A stretch of 64,000 nucleotides of DNA. Origin: Coenobita brevimanus (taxonomy: Eukaryota; Arthropoda; Malacostraca; Decapoda; Coenobitidae). Position numbers and translations under genes: made by a program. The stretch is taken from the NCBI GenBank assembly GCA_032717465.1, contig CM064681.1, positions 18,286,065 through 18,350,064 of the forward strand, read 5' to 3'. The notes under the pieces were generated by a model. The model made no database searches. It was not told where the DNA came from and saw only the letters and a program-made list of their open reading frames with translations. Shown piece after piece: positions 36,949 through 47,270 of the stretch (position 1 is its first letter; the number at the start of each line of letters is the position of its first letter).

Positions 36949-36981
<33 letters not shown>
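36949..36981. repeat. (TA)n microsatellite between two LINE copies
   Basis: About 33 bp of TA lie between the 3' end of family D and the inverted 5' part of the next family C copy. Confidence 0.95.
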
Positions 36982-36986
<5 letters not shown>

Positions 36987-37435
36987 ACTCTTTCATTTGT
37001 AACTGTCTTGCCACTTTACCCCAAGAATCCTTCTCAGTATTTTATTCTCAAATCCTAATACTTTCTGATCTGTTGCAATTGTACTGTACCATGACTCATG
37101 CCCGTTAATTAAAATGGGTCTAACCATGGACTTGTAAATTTTCACTTTAGTATGTACCGAAAACATATTGAACCAGTTAATGAATATGTGAGACTGTCTC
37201 GCTGGAAGTGGCTGGGGCACATATACAGAAAAGAAGGTTGTTTAATACAGGATGTGCCAGAGTGGATTGCTAGAGGAAGAAGAGGTAGAGGTAGGCCGAG
37301 GGAAACCTGGTTGAGGACAATGAAAAAAGAAGCAGGAGAGGAGTGTTGGTGGGACCTGAAGGAGATGGCAAGAGACAAATATTGGTGGAGAGAGTTCATT
37401 GAGACCCTATGCATCCCGTGGGGTGCCACAGGAAA

Positions 37436-37437
<2 letters not shown>
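36982..37437 (+). mobile_element. Family C LINE, twin-primed (5'-inverted) 3' fragment
   Basis: The right part (about 37168-37437, plus strand) encodes EPVNEYVRLSRWKWLGHIYR through RRGRGRPRETWLR and ends GGAAATGA before a (TA)n run. The left part (36982-37167) encodes the immediately preceding segment of the same protein on the minus strand (VHTKVKIYKSMVRPIL, WYSTIATDQKVLGFENKIL, ILGVKWQD). The two parts are adjacent in the family order, seen intact at 32311-32811, but head-to-head here. Inversion of the 5' part next to the 3' part is the signature of twin priming during LINE integration. Confidence 0.75.

Positions 37438-37472
<35 letters not shown>
37438..37472. repeat. (TA)n microsatellite
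   Basis: TA tract following the 3' end of the family C fragment. Confidence 0.95.
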
Positions 37473-37476
<4 letters not shown>

Positions 37477-37561
37477 CAAAATAATTATCTCTCATGGAGT
37501 TGAAGAGGGATCAATGCACATAACGATACAACTTATAGACAGATAAACGAAACTACAATTA

Positions 37562-38589
37562 TGTCACGAATCAATTCGCGACATTTCCTTTTTGTGAGAA
37601 ACCACGAACTATTAGTGGAAAACTCACTGTGTATCGCTCAGCTAACCGTTTCTCCCTCCATTATCGGAGTATACTTTTCAAATAATTCGTCACCGTTTTC
37701 AAAGAGTGACCGATTTAATGCACGTCACTAAGTGCTGTACTGAGCGATACTATTGTTTTTTTATTGTTCGCCTCTGCTTGCTTATTCGACCGTTAAAAAA
37801 TGCGGCCGAGTGCTCCGCTTTCCCACGACTTAGTCAGTCTTGTGTTTGATGTGACGGAGGAAGGTCCTGTGCCGCAGTGTGAGAGGTCAGCTAGTACCCA
37901 AACTCCACTTCACAGTTAGTCCAGTCTTCCCACCCATCTGGTGATACGCAGCATTCATCGACTATAGTATTTCTTTTGTGTATTTTCTAGTTATAAGAGT
38001 TTAATTAAGGTGTTTTTTTTAGACGTAAGTATTTAGCTCGTGTGAGAGTGAGTGAGTGCGTCTCATTGATTTGAAATGCAACGTTAAATTTATATTTTTT
38101 GTAATTAATAAATTTAACAGTTCTATTTCTTGAGCTTCAATGTAAAGTAAAATCTTGTTTCATTTAATCCAAATTAAGCTTATTTTCCATATAGCTCCTA
38201 GCTTGCATAAACGTTTGCTTTCATAACTGGTACTTAGACCAGTCTTGTATTAACTTAATATCCGTTGTGCCATCTGGGAGTTAAGCATCGGCAAGAACCT
38301 GATGTTAGTATTAGTTATTTATTGTCAGGGGTGACGTAACTTTCTCCAGAGGCTAACAGTACAGTAATTCAGCAATTGTGAGTAATTAGTCTCTGCTGTG
38401 TACTGTTGAGAAAGTTTATAAATTCTCGTTCTTGAGAATCTTAGCAAGTCAGCGTAAAGTAATCGTTGCTTGATGTAGCAAGACAATCATTGTCTCTGCT
38501 CTTCAATATTATTGAATATTATTATCAAATTAAATAATATTTAACCATTTATTTCAAAATTACCGTGATATTTTAAAAACCCCGTGACA
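37562..38589 (+). repeat. 5' LTR of Gypsy-2
   Basis: 1028 bp, TG to CA termini, virtually identical to 42463-43492. Confidence 0.95.
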
Positions 38590-38612
38590 ATTGGCGACCT
38601 CGCCAGGATATT
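38590..38612 (+). other. Candidate primer binding site of Gypsy-2
   Basis: Immediately after the LTR the sequence reads ATTGGCGACCTCGCCAGG. TGGCGACC just downstream of an LTR is a common primer binding site form in arthropod LTR elements. The complementary tRNA was not determined. Confidence 0.5.
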
Positions 38613-39002
38613 AACTCCTAGCTCTAAAGCTATTCACGAGATAGTGCTCACTCATTCATATTTAGGTATTTATCATTAAAGTTTATAGACACAAGTTTAC
38701 TGGTGTTTACCGTTAATTTAGCAAGTGAGTTTTTGCTTTATTAATCAATAGAGTACTTAACTCTAGTTTATTCTTGGTAACGCCAGACGATTTTATTCGC
38801 TTCTGGGAAGTCAGCGTACCCATTGTGTTTATTATTGAGTCTTCCCAATCATTTGCATTTTTGCTTTAATTTTTGCCAGTTAACTAGATAAGACTGGTCA
38901 CCACTAGCTTGTGTCTGTATTCTTTATTTGTTATTAGCATTCGTTTTGCGAAGCAGCAATCAGTACTGAGTCGCTAGTTACTTAGTAAATTGAGCTAGCA
39001 TC

Positions 39003-41315
39003 ATGGCAGCCAGTGCTTATGTACAGGAAGCCAGAGATATTGGTCTCACAGACCCAGAGAAAATACAGAGTTACGTTCTCTCACGGTTCAATTACGAGCA
39101 AGAACGTGAGAAAGATGCTCGTGAAGAGCGTAAGATTCAGCGCGAATACGAGCGAGAACAACGCGAACAACGTGAAAGAGAGCGTGCATATGAACAAGAG
39201 CAGCGTGAGAAAGAGCGCGAGTACGAGCGAGAACAGCGTGAATACGAACAAAAACAACGCGAGCTCGAGTTAGAAAAAGAGCGACAACAGCGCGAACACG
39301 AGCTAGTACAAGAGCGAGAACAGCGCGAATACGAGCGTGAACAACGAGACAAAGAACGAGAACATGAACTTGAAGTGCTGAAGCTCAAGCGAGATTCCTT
39401 GGGTTCAGACACATCTGGTGCAGTTGGTTCAAGCTCCACGAGCGCTCTCCCTGCACATGTTATGGCGACCCCACACATCAAGCTTCCCCCATACAAAGAA
39501 GGCGAGCGAATCGAGCCATACATAGCTCGATTTGAAGACATGGCTCAGCTTTACCAGCTCGATGAGGCAGCTAAGCGGCTTCAGTTTCTTAGCCTATTTG
39601 AGGGCCCTGCCCTCGATATTCTCCACAGAATTCGTGGAGACAATCTCACATATGAGATGATGAAAGCTGCACTCATTAAGGCGTATGGTCTCACAGTAGA
39701 CGACGCCAAAGTTCAGTTCATGCGAGCTCGTCTCCTAGACAAGGAGACAGCTGTTCAGTTCCTTGATCGTCTCACAGCTTACTTAAATGAGTGGATGGAG
39801 AAAGATGAAACTCCTTCCACGCGTGAGGGGATAATTGACCTTATGCTGCGTACACAGCTAGAGAGGTTGTGGCCTGCTGAGCTCATAGCACAGCTTAAGA
39901 TCTGCCAGGTGAAAGATGCCAGCCAAATGGTAGAGAAGGCTGACGCATTCTTTACTGCATACGGGTATCAAGCTCGTAAGCAAAACACCTGGAGCAGGAA
40001 AGATACTGCCAAGTCTGGGAAGCCGTCTCAGACTGAACCCCAGCAACAAGGCCATTCTCAGAATAATGGCCAAGGTCCAAAACCGCAGTGGAAGGACCAG
40101 GGGCAAAACACTCAGAAACCTGAGTGGAAGAGGTACAACAAGTACCCTAACCAACAGCAGTATCAGCCACGCAACCGACCGTCGGGACAAACTTTTTCAC
40201 CAGCTCAAAAGAGGCAGGAAGCGAATGCAGCCTTCATTCCTCAGCAGCAGCCTGGTGGTCACGTCCCTACCAGTGTGGGTACTTCCCCACAGTTCACTAG
40301 TCCCACAGTGATAGTGAACCCCCCTCCACAGATGGCCAATGTTCCATCTTCACAATATAACCCTCAAGGCACAATGTTTGCCACATCAATTCAGCAGCCT
40401 CATGAGTGGCTAGCTGCGTCCTCCATAGGCCCTCCCACAGGTGACAGTACCTTCCTTGTTCAGCCAGGGTTTGTGGGAGACATTCCTGTGAAGGTCCTGA
40501 GAGACAATGGTTCCTCAGGTTGCTCTGTTAAGCAGAGTTTAGTTCGGCCTGAGCAGTATACAGGTCGACAGATCCATGCAAAGCTTATTGATGGATCAGT
40601 GAGATTGTTCCCTGAGGCACGTATCCAGGTGGCGTCTCCATTTTTCACTGGCTTGACACTTGCAGTTGTCATGCCAGAGCCTCTGTTTGACTTAATAGTA
40701 GGCAATATTAATGGAGTCAAGGATAGTTGCTCCAATGGCGCTACTCAGACTTCGGCTGCTGTGGTAACACGAGCCATGGCTGAGGCTCCAGATTGTGTCA
40801 CCCCAGTGATCATTGAATCGCCGCAAGATCTGATGTGCAGTCAACTTGTTGTGCAAGAACAACATTCTGACCCGACACTTGCTACCGTGCGGAACAAACA
40901 AAAGGGTCGAGTGATTAAGTATTCACGGGGAGGTCGAGCCAAGTTCCTTCGCAGACAAGGACGGCTCTACCGTGAGTCACGAACACCCGAGGGCGAGGTT
41001 CGATTGCAGTTTGTCGTTCCCGCCAAGTACCGCCTAGCAGTGTTACAATGGGGTCATTGTTCAGCCTCAGGAGGTCACATGGGCAAAAGGAAGACCCAGG
41101 GCCGTATCCGAGCTGACTTTTTCTGGCCAGGGATGGGACGAGACATAGATAGTTTTGTCCGTTCCTGCAGTGTGTGTCAAAGTAACACCACTAATCAGGG
41201 ACATGCCCTTCCTGTGCCGTTTCTAACCACACCTGTAATCTCTGAGTCAGTTGAGAGACAGGATAGTGGTAATGTGGGTGTAGACCTGATGTCTCACCTA
41301 CTAGCTGCTTACTAA
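39003..41315 (+). CDS. Gag-protease-integrase zinc-module polyprotein of Gypsy-2
   Basis: The start ATG at 39003 lies 413 bp after the 5' LTR in a good context, and the frame is open for 770 codons. Residues 1-30 are a short lead. Residues 30-125 form a highly charged coiled coil of Glu/Arg/Gln heptads. Residues about 155-325 are a Gag capsid-like helical domain (HIKLPPYKEGERIEPYIARF, LQFLSLFEGPALDILHRI). Residues 330-480 are Gln/Pro/Asn-rich. Residues about 490-570 look like a retropepsin (FVGDIPVKVLRDNGSSG, then LFDLIVGNING) with DNG replacing DTG. After a linker, residues about 670-735 are an integrase zinc-binding module (H at the GHCSASGGH segment, CSVCQ at the end). The integrase core is missing; the frame ends DLMSHLLAAY. 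The frame is probably maintained as Gag. Confidence 0.88.
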   Translation: MAASAYVQEARDIGLTDPEKIQSYVLSRFNYEQEREKDAREERKIQREYEREQREQRERERAYEQEQREKEREYEREQREYEQKQRELELEKERQQREHELVQEREQREYEREQRDKEREHELEVLKLKRDSLGSDTSGAVGSSSTSALPAHVMATPHIKLPPYKEGERIEPYIARFEDMAQLYQLDEAAKRLQFLSLFEGPALDILHRIRGDNLTYEMMKAALIKAYGLTVDDAKVQFMRARLLDKETAVQFLDRLTAYLNEWMEKDETPSTREGIIDLMLRTQLERLWPAELIAQLKICQVKDASQMVEKADAFFTAYGYQARKQNTWSRKDTAKSGKPSQTEPQQQGHSQNNGQGPKPQWKDQGQNTQKPEWKRYNKYPNQQQYQPRNRPSGQTFSPAQKRQEANAAFIPQQQPGGHVPTSVGTSPQFTSPTVIVNPPPQMANVPSSQYNPQGTMFATSIQQPHEWLAASSIGPPTGDSTFLVQPGFVGDIPVKVLRDNGSSGCSVKQSLVRPEQYTGRQIHAKLIDGSVRLFPEARIQVASPFFTGLTLAVVMPEPLFDLIVGNINGVKDSCSNGATQTSAAVVTRAMAEAPDCVTPVIIESPQDLMCSQLVVQEQHSDPTLATVRNKQKGRVIKYSRGGRAKFLRRQGRLYRESRTPEGEVRLQFVVPAKYRLAVLQWGHCSASGGHMGKRKTQGRIRADFFWPGMGRDIDSFVRSCSVCQSNTTNQGHALPVPFLTTPVISESVERQDSGNVGVDLMSHLLAAY

Positions 41316-42462
41316 CTAGCAATTGTTGCATGCTGGGTTCCGTAATAGGCATCCTAAGCGATTTGAGTAATCCAAGGACCAGCCTGGTTCCCAGTTAAAA
41401 GTGTAGACCAGACGTCTCACTCGTTGGCCCTACAGGACACAGTATATCCAGGGCTTGTACATACATGTATACCATAAGTTAAGGGAAGTTTGAGAACCTT
41501 GCAGAGACAGTCCGAGGCTGTGTATGAATTACCTTGTGGAATGTCTCGAGCTGTGGGCCTCTCTGAGGATTCCCGGAGAATGCACATTACCCACATGAGT
41601 GTTCACACCCACGGTGGGTGTTAAAACGTGACCTGGCTGAGATTGCGTAGCGATTTTCAGCTTCCTGTATTACTCGTAAGTGTAGAGTTAGGTTAACCAG
41701 TAAACTGCCCGTTCTAAGCAATTTGTGAATTCAAGAACTGGCACGTTTCCTGGTTAATAATGTTAGGTTAACCAGTAAACTGCCCGTTCTAAGCAATTTG
41801 TGAATTCAAGAACTGGCACGTTTCCTGGTTAATAATGAAAGCGTTAACCAGTAAGCTATAAGGGTTCTAAGCAATTTGTGAATTCAAGAATTACGTTTCC
41901 TGGTTAATAATGACAAGTACTGATTGCTAGGCAGAGAGAGAGAGAGAGAGAGAGAGACAGAAATAACAGTTTTGATGCTCCACCTTAATTCCTTTCGCAG
42001 GTGTAGCTGGTGGGTGCAGCATTGCCGTACAGATCAGCTGGCCGTTCCTGTTGCATGCTGCCGCCCCTTCTCTTCTGTCTCGTCATCATTATTTTACTAT
42101 AAATTTGTATTACTGTGTCATTTTACACGTAGGTACAGTTACACTACAACTGTCACACCTACACCGTGTATTACACACACTACGCCACATAACAATTAGT
42201 TGTTAATGTAAATGTAGCGAACTTTCGCTCAGTTTGACCTGAGTACAGGATTTTCACAGTCGTCACGGAGTTTTTCCCTCAAGCTTGTTTCTATTAACGT
42301 AAATACGAGGTTTTTTCGCTCACTGGCGACTGCGACATACTCCTGTAGCAGGATAGCACACACACCACAGTGTGAATCTTGTGTGACTGAGTTAGGATGT
42401 ATATGTATGTATATTGAAATCTTTCTTCTGAAGGAAGAAAGATTTAATTTTCATATGCGTAA
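41316..42462 (+). other. Non-coding 3' interior of Gypsy-2 with a 75-bp tandem repeat
   Basis: No ORF is present. Three tandem 75-bp units at 41688-41762, 41763-41837 and 41838-41912 share GCAATTTGTGAATTCAAGAA; units 1 and 2 are identical by eye and unit 3 is diverged. A decayed relative of the unit lies near 41345-41410. A (GA)n tract is at 41934-41956. This is where the integrase core and, in a complete relative, other pol domains would be expected. Confidence 0.75.
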
Positions 42463-43492
42463 TGTCACGAATCAATTCGCGACATTTCCTTTTTGTGAGA
42501 AACCACGAACTATTAGTGGAAAACTCACTGTGTATCGCTCAGCTAACCGTTTCTCCCTCCATTATCGGAGTATACTTTTCAAATAATTCGTCACCGTTTT
42601 CAAAGAGTGACCGATTTAATGCACGTCACTAAGTGCTGTACTGAGCGATACTATTGTTTTTTTATTGTTCGCCTCTGCTTGCTTATTCGACCGTTAAAAA
42701 ATGCGGCCGAGTGCTCCGCTTTCCCACGACTTAGTCAGTCTTGTGTTTGATGTGACGGAGGAAGGTCCTGTGCCGCAGTGTGAGAGGTCAGCTAGTACCC
42801 AAACTCCACTTCACAGTTAGTCCAGTCTTCCCACCCATCTGGTGATACGCAGCATTCATCGACTATAGTATTTCTTTTGTGTATTTTCTAGTTATAAGAG
42901 TTTAATTAAGGTGTTTTTTTTTTAGACGTAAGTATTTAGCTCGTGTGAGAGTGAGTGAGTGCGTCTCATTGATTTGAAATGCAACGTTAAATTTATATTT
43001 TTTGTAATTAATAAATTTAACAGTTCTATTTCTTGAGCTTCAATGTAAAGTAAAATCTTGTTTCATTTAATCCAAATTAAGCTTATTTTCCATATAGCTC
43101 CTAGCTTGCATAAACGTTTGCTTTCATAACTGGTACTTAGACCAGTCTTGTATTAACTTAATATCCGTTGTGCCATCTGGGAGTTAAGCATCGGCAAGAA
43201 CCTGATGTTAGTATTAGTTATTTATTGTCAGGGGTGACGTAACTTTCTCCAGAGGCTAACAGTACAGTAATTCAGCAATTGTGAGTAATTAGTCTCTGCT
43301 GTGTACTGTTGAGAAAGTTTATAAATTCTCGTTCTTGAGAATCTTAGCAAGTCAGCGTAAAGTAATCGTTGCTTGATGTAGCAAGACAATCATTGTCTCT
43401 GCTCTTCAATATTATTGAATATTATTATCAAATTAAATAATATTTAACCATTTATTTCAAAATTACCGTGATATTTTAAAAACCCCGTGACA
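42463..43492 (+). repeat. 3' LTR of Gypsy-2
   Basis: 1030 bp, virtually identical to the 5' LTR except for two extra T in a homopolymer near 42915. Confidence 0.95.
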
Positions 43493-43497
43493 AATTA

Positions 43498-44499
43498 CAT
43501 GCAGCAAGATGTGAGAGATAACTATACTTATCTCTGAGCCATCCTCCCAGCAAACCAATTCCTTGGTGAGAGTAAGGAGTTGTTGGGGATGAACGTGTGT
43601 AGTTATCTAGCCCTCCAGTGGCAGACTACTGCCATTCTTCCTTTCCCCATTTTAGGGTTCGCGACTGTTCATTAACCTCTCAACTTATGTGAGGGTTGAG
43701 TACTTTAACCCACCATGTGCTGGCAGAGGTTGGAACGTCATGGAGCTGTGGTGCCGGCTAATTTTCGACCTTTTTTTTCTTTTTGCTAGATAGGTTAGAA
43801 ATGATGAAAACATGAAGAACAACCATAAAAATACTCAGAGAAGCCATTGCCGTAGATTTTGAGGTCGATTCTCCTGAGCAGGCGGCTGAAAACTTCAGAG
43901 TAACGCCCATAGACTTCATCGGTCACCGCCGCCACGGAGCAAGAGGAGGCAGAAGCTCTGCATTTTCTTTATCGGTACCTATGCTGTTCGAGCCAGGGAC
44001 ACTCTTGTTGGGTATATAGATGATATAGGAAGTGTCCCCATGCATAGTTATGTACGTTGGCACATTATAACCAGCGAGTGAGTTGGATTACTCATATAAT
44101 TGTCGTAATAGTTCTTATTCTACGTTTCTTAGGTAGAAAGTCTGTGCCCAGACGTGTTATACTGTACATTATATTTGTTTTTCCACATAACTTATAATTC
44201 TATGCACCCTTGGTGTTTTTCCTCACACACTCAATGCATTACCGATCTCTTTTCTAGCAGGGCAAGATATTTGCACCATATCTTTGCACTTCATATATTT
44301 TCTCACACAGACACACATATGTAAGTTATTTAACTTCACTTATTATTATAATATTACTAACACTAGTTTCTTATCATATTACACTTAGTTATGAGATAAT
44401 TATCACTGCATATTATTTACAATTATATTAATTTCACTTGCATCTTTTTTCGCACTCTTTTTCTGGTTCAGTTAGTAGTGGAGGAGGGTGTGATTTTCC
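43498..44499. other. Non-coding stretch
   Basis: TTAACCCACCATGTGCTGG at 43705 resembles a piggyBac-type terminus. The rest (43760-44499) is AT-rich without recognisable genes. Confidence 0.35.
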
Positions 44500-44763
44500 T
44501 CAAAGCAGGGAATGATGCATAAACCCGCGTCTCACTGGACACAATGGTAGCGTGAGTCGGGAGGTGGCTAGTCTATATGCCATACACTTAGACTTTCTTG
44601 GAGATGGTATTTCATCATCACTGCTTGTTTCCACGTCCAGTTGAACATAGTCTTTATCAACCACATCGCCGTCTATTTGTGAATCACTTTCACCATCATA
44701 AGGGATGAACAAAAGGGCATTAATCTCTGGCTGGGAAAGACCATGGTGTGACATGATGTTCAC
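44500..44763 (-). pseudogene. Possible piggyBac-type transposase N-terminal remnant
   Basis: The minus-strand frame reads MSHHGLSQPEINALLFI followed by a strongly acidic stretch (ESDSQIDGDVVDKDYVQLD, TSSDDEIPS). A short helical start followed by an acidic serine-rich region is how many piggyBac transposases begin, but no catalytic region is present. TTAA sites with CC-type neighbours at 43705 and 45064 (GGTTAA) could be the element ends. The assignment is weak; any acidic N-terminus would look similar. Confidence 0.25.
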
Positions 44764-45846
44764 ACAAGCAGTGACAAATTAGGACCGAGGAGTGGACCTT
44801 CCGCGCGTCACGGTAGCAGCCTGTGTGACCCGTACAGATGTGGGAAGGGTGCGTGCGCGTTCATGCCAGTTATCTCCTGCCAAATTTGAAAATTTGCGTG
44901 TTGACACCGGTTGCAATTGTAGACCGTACAGGTACAGCTCTGGCATTGTCCACAGACATAGGCACCCCCGCACCTGTACGGCTCCTGGATGCGGAAAAGT
45001 TAAACATTTGTGTAATGTGAACTTTATGTAATTCATGCATAATGATCCAATGACAATTAAAGGTTAATGAGGGCGTTATGTTCTGTGGTGATAAACCATT
45101 GTGATTTTTCAATGTACATAACGTTTATTTACCACACTCTGTGTACACCTCATACTTTATGATGTTTAGAGTATTTATTACCTCAAAATACACATTTTTT
45201 GTTAACATGTTTATCTGTCTCTGTGGACCGAAACAGTTACCAAAAAGAAACGTTTGTCACACTGACGAGTGGCATAACTTCTGCGTTGCCAGACACCAAA
45301 GGCAGACGGAGATCGTAAGGTATCCTGCGGTGAGAGAAGCTCCAACAGACAGTCCTTTGGGTTAGCAAACAAGTCCTGTGCTTCTAGCATCCAAATAATG
45401 AATTTACTATGTTCAGACGGTGATAAACAAGCCATGATTTAGTGCAGTGACTCCCAACTATGTGCTACACTCTACAGCATACTAGTGTGCGACCGTTATA
45501 TCCATAATGTGCCTCAAAAATCTGCTGAAGATATAGAACTGTGCAATCAAATAATTGATATTTTCATTTCTCCTTAACTATGGTGATTGATTATCAATCA
45601 TTGTTGTCAACATTAACGTACACAACTTTATATTGGACTGATAGTGAACTATCACAACCATTTTAATGCGGGACGCCATGCATTATAACATAGTAGTTAC
45701 ATTTCGAGCATTTCTGGCATGGGTCGGTGTCGGTGAGACAGATACATGTACACTGGTACAGCTGTGACACGTCCTGGATGCGTTGTCACTGCAGCTCGAG
45801 CTGTGTTACTTCCAGCACAGTAATAACATTGGATAATTACTGCTCA
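44764..45846. other. Non-coding stretch
   Basis: GC-richer sequence (44780-45000) gives overlapping short frames on both strands without domain content. AT-rich DNA follows to 45846. Confidence 0.4.
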
Positions 45847-46130
45847 GTCATGAACACTAACAGATGGACAGTGTAATCTGCCACTAGAGATCAGGTTAAT
45901 CACATACGCTTACCATCCAACTCCCCTTTCTTACCCCCACCAAAGCACTGAATTGTTAGGCGAATGGATCGGAGATACCGTATAAGCTTTGCTCACTCTC
46001 GCATTTTGCTGCATATAATTTTACTTTCATTTAACCTATTTTCAGGTGTATTACCCGTCATCAGTTCCACGAGAAGTAATTTTATCGAAGTTTCAGCAAA
46101 ATCTCAATACAATTACCCCAATGCATAGAG
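45847..46130 (+). repeat. Dispersed repeat, copy 2
   Basis: Same orientation as 19006-19310 and colinear with it. It starts after CAGTCATGAACA and includes ATCAGGTTAATCACATACGC and TTACCCCCACCAAAGCA. Confidence 0.6.
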
Positions 46131-46707
46131 TTTGATTTCCAAGTATTTATCCAACATGTTCTAAGCAATATACTAAAATCCAAGTAAGAATGACAAGTAA
46201 TAAGGCACCATAAGTCCCTTTCCTGCCTAGTCATCTGGAGAGTCATATAATCACCCACCTACTCATCCATCTACCCACTCCACCCATCCAACACAGCCCA
46301 CCGACCTCATTCCAGCAACTCACCCTCCCAAGCAACTTGGGCGATCCACACAACCCATCTATCCTGGGCATCCACCCTACTGTGTGTGTGTGTGTCCTGG
46401 TTCTTCTTGGTGGTGCTGCTGCTGGGACACACGGCACTGATTATATGGTTTGGTGATCGGCAGTTGGGTACAGGGATAACAGATTTACTGGCGATTTAAG
46501 CCCACGGCGAATATTCAGTAGGTCCTTGGTGGGAATAAGTAAGTCATCCCTTGGAGATTAAGTAGGTCCATCATGGCAATATTGAAATCCTACCGTATGG
46601 GGAACGTAGCTCAATACACAGTATGCAAGACCCTTTTAATGTTACTAGTCTTATATGGACATTAAGGAGCCACAGTTCCATTCCTGATGTGCCAGTTTTA
46701 TATAATA

Positions 46708-46708
<1 letters not shown>

Positions 46709-46797
<89 letters not shown>

Positions 46798-46801
46798 GAT
46801 A

Positions 46802-46876
<75 letters not shown>
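46709..46876. repeat. (TA)n(GT)n compound microsatellite, duplicated
   Basis: TA 46709-46766, GT 46767-46792, a short spacer, then TA 46811-46856 and GT 46857-46876. The two TA+GT blocks suggest tandem duplication of a compound microsatellite. Confidence 0.93.
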
Positions 46877-47270
46877 AAACTCTGGATCGAAATATGAGCA
46901 CTGTACATACAGTCAACTCTTTTATCATGACAGAACTCAAGCTCACTCAGCCACCGAGCTGAACCTGCGTCTTACAGTTTCCAAGCACTTCACTCGCTTA
47001 GACGGCACCTCCCCGTTGTACGTCGGAAAGGAGAATTTTTTAAAGCTCCTGTGGGGCTGGCCCATACCACATGACGCACCACATAAGCCTCCATTGGATG
47101 GCGTTATGAGGCATATATTAGAAGTAAGTATTAGAAAACTATGTTTTTCTCCTTCTCGAGTACGATAAAACTGACAAGCTGTAGGAAACACTTAACACAC
47201 GAAGACCTGCAGCTTTTGTTTATTAGTTTACATGTCTTATATTCATTTTTCAGATTCAGATGTTGAATCT
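46877..47270. other. Unassigned stretch
   Basis: A plus-strand frame continues out of the microsatellite to 47168, with a complex-looking tail ([20 protein letters not shown]). No family is recognised. Confidence 0.3.

Larger units (their letters stand above)
31797..36950 (+). mobile_element. Family D LINE, C-terminal copy split by a 4.4 kb nested insertion
   Basis: The left part (31797-32301) encodes an RT C-terminal region: SKRIEVHSVSLNNVLSWTYV, AAKRLELFYRIRIFLTHEQL, YRSHVHCHLEYCSPSW, with a frameshift near 32165. The right part (36742-36910) carries the end of the same protein (TLSYCRPSAYQNSF, then FIMRGGHLNSGL and a stop). The two parts are separated by 32302-36730 and share the 11-bp duplication CTGGACTGTCA at 32291-32301 and 36731-36741. 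Removing one copy and the insert restores the frame across HDWTV and TLSYC. The 3' end abuts a (TA)n tract. Confidence 0.78.
37557..43497 (+). mobile_element. Young Gypsy-type LTR element with gag-PR-IN ORF and no RT (Gypsy-2)
   Basis: Direct LTRs at 37562-38589 and 42463-43492 both start TGTCACGAATC and end CCCGTGACA. They are flanked by a perfect 5-bp duplication AATTA (37557-37561 and 43493-43497). By eye the LTRs differ only in one T-run (8 against 10 bases), which indicates a very recent insertion. The interior has a primer binding site, one 770-codon ORF and about 1.1 kb of non-coding sequence. No reverse transcriptase or RNase H motif occurs anywhere between the LTRs, so mobilisation must depend on a partner element. 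Confidence 0.93.
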
